Assembly (NCBI GenBank): GCA_021780415.1
Contig: JAJXYW010000199.1
Span: 1-14,386 of the forward strand
Length of the DNA stretch: 14,386 nucleotides
Source of the DNA: Acidobacteriota bacterium
GTDB taxonomy: Bacteria; Acidobacteriota; Terriglobia; Terriglobales; Acidobacteriaceae
Direction of reading: 5' to 3'
A program made the translations under genes and the position numbers. This document shows, in pieces, positions 13,972 to 14,386 of this stretch; the stretch's first letter is position 1, and each line of letters begins with the position of its first letter. The notes beneath the pieces are model-generated. The model saw only the letters and a program-made list of their open reading frames with translations, ran no database searches and was not told the origin of the DNA.

Positions 13972-14386
13972 AGGACGTTCGTGACCCCAACCATCGGTTG
14001 AGTTAATAGCGCGAGGATATCCTGGTCGTAGATGGACTTTTTGCGGTCGGCTAGTTCGGTGAAGCGGTTGTAGACGGCGTCTAGTTCTTCGTGGGAGAGC
14101 TTGTGGCCTAGTTCGTTGAGGCGATACTCCAGGGCGCGGCGGCCGCTGTGCTTGCCGAGAACGATGTTCTGGCCGGTGAAGCCGACCGAGGCGGGGGTCA
14201 TGATCTCGTAGGTAAGAGGGTTGGAGAGGACGCCGTGCTGGTGGATGCCAGCTTCGTGCGCGAAGGCGTTCTTGCCGACGACGGCCTTGTTGGGCTGGCA
14301 GCCGAAGCTGATGATCTCGCTGAGCATGCGGGAGGTGGGGTAGAGCTCGGACATCACGATGTTGTTGGTGTAGGGGTAGCGGTCGT
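13968..14386 (-). CDS. leuA: 2-isopropylmalate synthase, 3' part, apparently without the C-terminal regulatory domain
   Basis: Condenses acetyl-CoA with 2-ketoisovalerate, the first step to leucine. The 5' part lies beyond the right edge; about 139 codons are here. Seen: [27 protein letters not shown], with the HxxGIHQ metal/active-site motif, [30 protein letters not shown] and [21 protein letters not shown]. In usual LeuA this last motif is followed by a linker and a roughly 120-residue leucine-binding domain. Here only about nine more residues follow ([11 protein letters not shown]) before TGA. No piece of that domain is found in the next 460 bp, where GC drops. Catalysis may survive, but leucine feedback would be lost if no other LeuA exists. 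The stop overlaps the next gene's ATG. Confidence 0.92.
   Translation of the reverse strand, partial: DRYPYTNNIVMSELYPTSRMLSEIISFGCQPNKAVVGKNAFAHEAGIHQHGVLSNPLTYEIMTPASVGFTGQNIVLGKHSGRRALEYRLNELGHKLSHEELDAVYNRFTELADRKKSIYDQDILALLTQPMVGVTNVL

Overview
The window is a branched-chain amino acid locus of a high-GC bacterium. Every gene I can support lies on the minus strand, so transcription runs from the right edge to the left. In that order: leuA (3' part only), a small secreted protein, leuB, a second secreted protein, leuC, leuD, ilvD, a stand-alone DUF3427-like protein, a decayed copy of the ilvB 5' end, a helical cytosolic protein, ilvB, a putative lipoprotein, ilvN, ilvC, a frameshifted GIY-YIG gene and the 5' part of an MDR-family oxidoreductase. 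The high GC, the gene set, and the many short palindromic and GCAA-type repeats fit Acidobacteriota (Terriglobia, near Granulicella/Terriglobus/Edaphobacter). That placement is an inference from style, not from a marker gene.

The pathway is nearly complete. IlvB/IlvN (acetohydroxyacid synthase), IlvC (reductoisomerase) and IlvD (dehydratase) make 2-ketoisovalerate and 2-keto-3-methylvalerate. LeuA, LeuC/LeuD and LeuB take 2-ketoisovalerate to 2-ketoisocaproate. No branched-chain transaminase is in view. Known catalytic or cofactor residues are present in every complete enzyme. LeuA ends before the usual C-terminal leucine-sensing domain, next to a stretch of visibly lower GC that carries a small exported protein.

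The ilv/leu genes are not packed as in a textbook operon. Unrelated genes and repeat-filled gaps of about 40-260 bp separate them. Two of the unrelated genes (6772-7161 and 13543-13971) have clearly lower GC than their neighbours. Two others are tightly joined to a pathway gene: a 4-bp ATGA overlap at leuA, and a 2-nt gap before leuC.

The most unusual feature is a family of 33-51 bp imperfect palindromes. One copy lies in frame inside ilvB, one lies in frame inside leuC, and a third supplies the stop codon of leuD. All three are read in the same phase ([16 protein letters not shown], and SSRP-stop in LeuD). Other repeats sit between genes: hairpins of the form ATCCC-TGC-GGGAT with one compensated copy, TCCT...AGGA hairpins with one compensated copy, CCCGGGCT-GA-AGCCCGGG palindromes, and GCAACA/GCAACG/GCAAGA arrays. 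No gap between genes exceeds 300 bp. I saw no tRNA, rRNA, CRISPR array, transposase or integrase.
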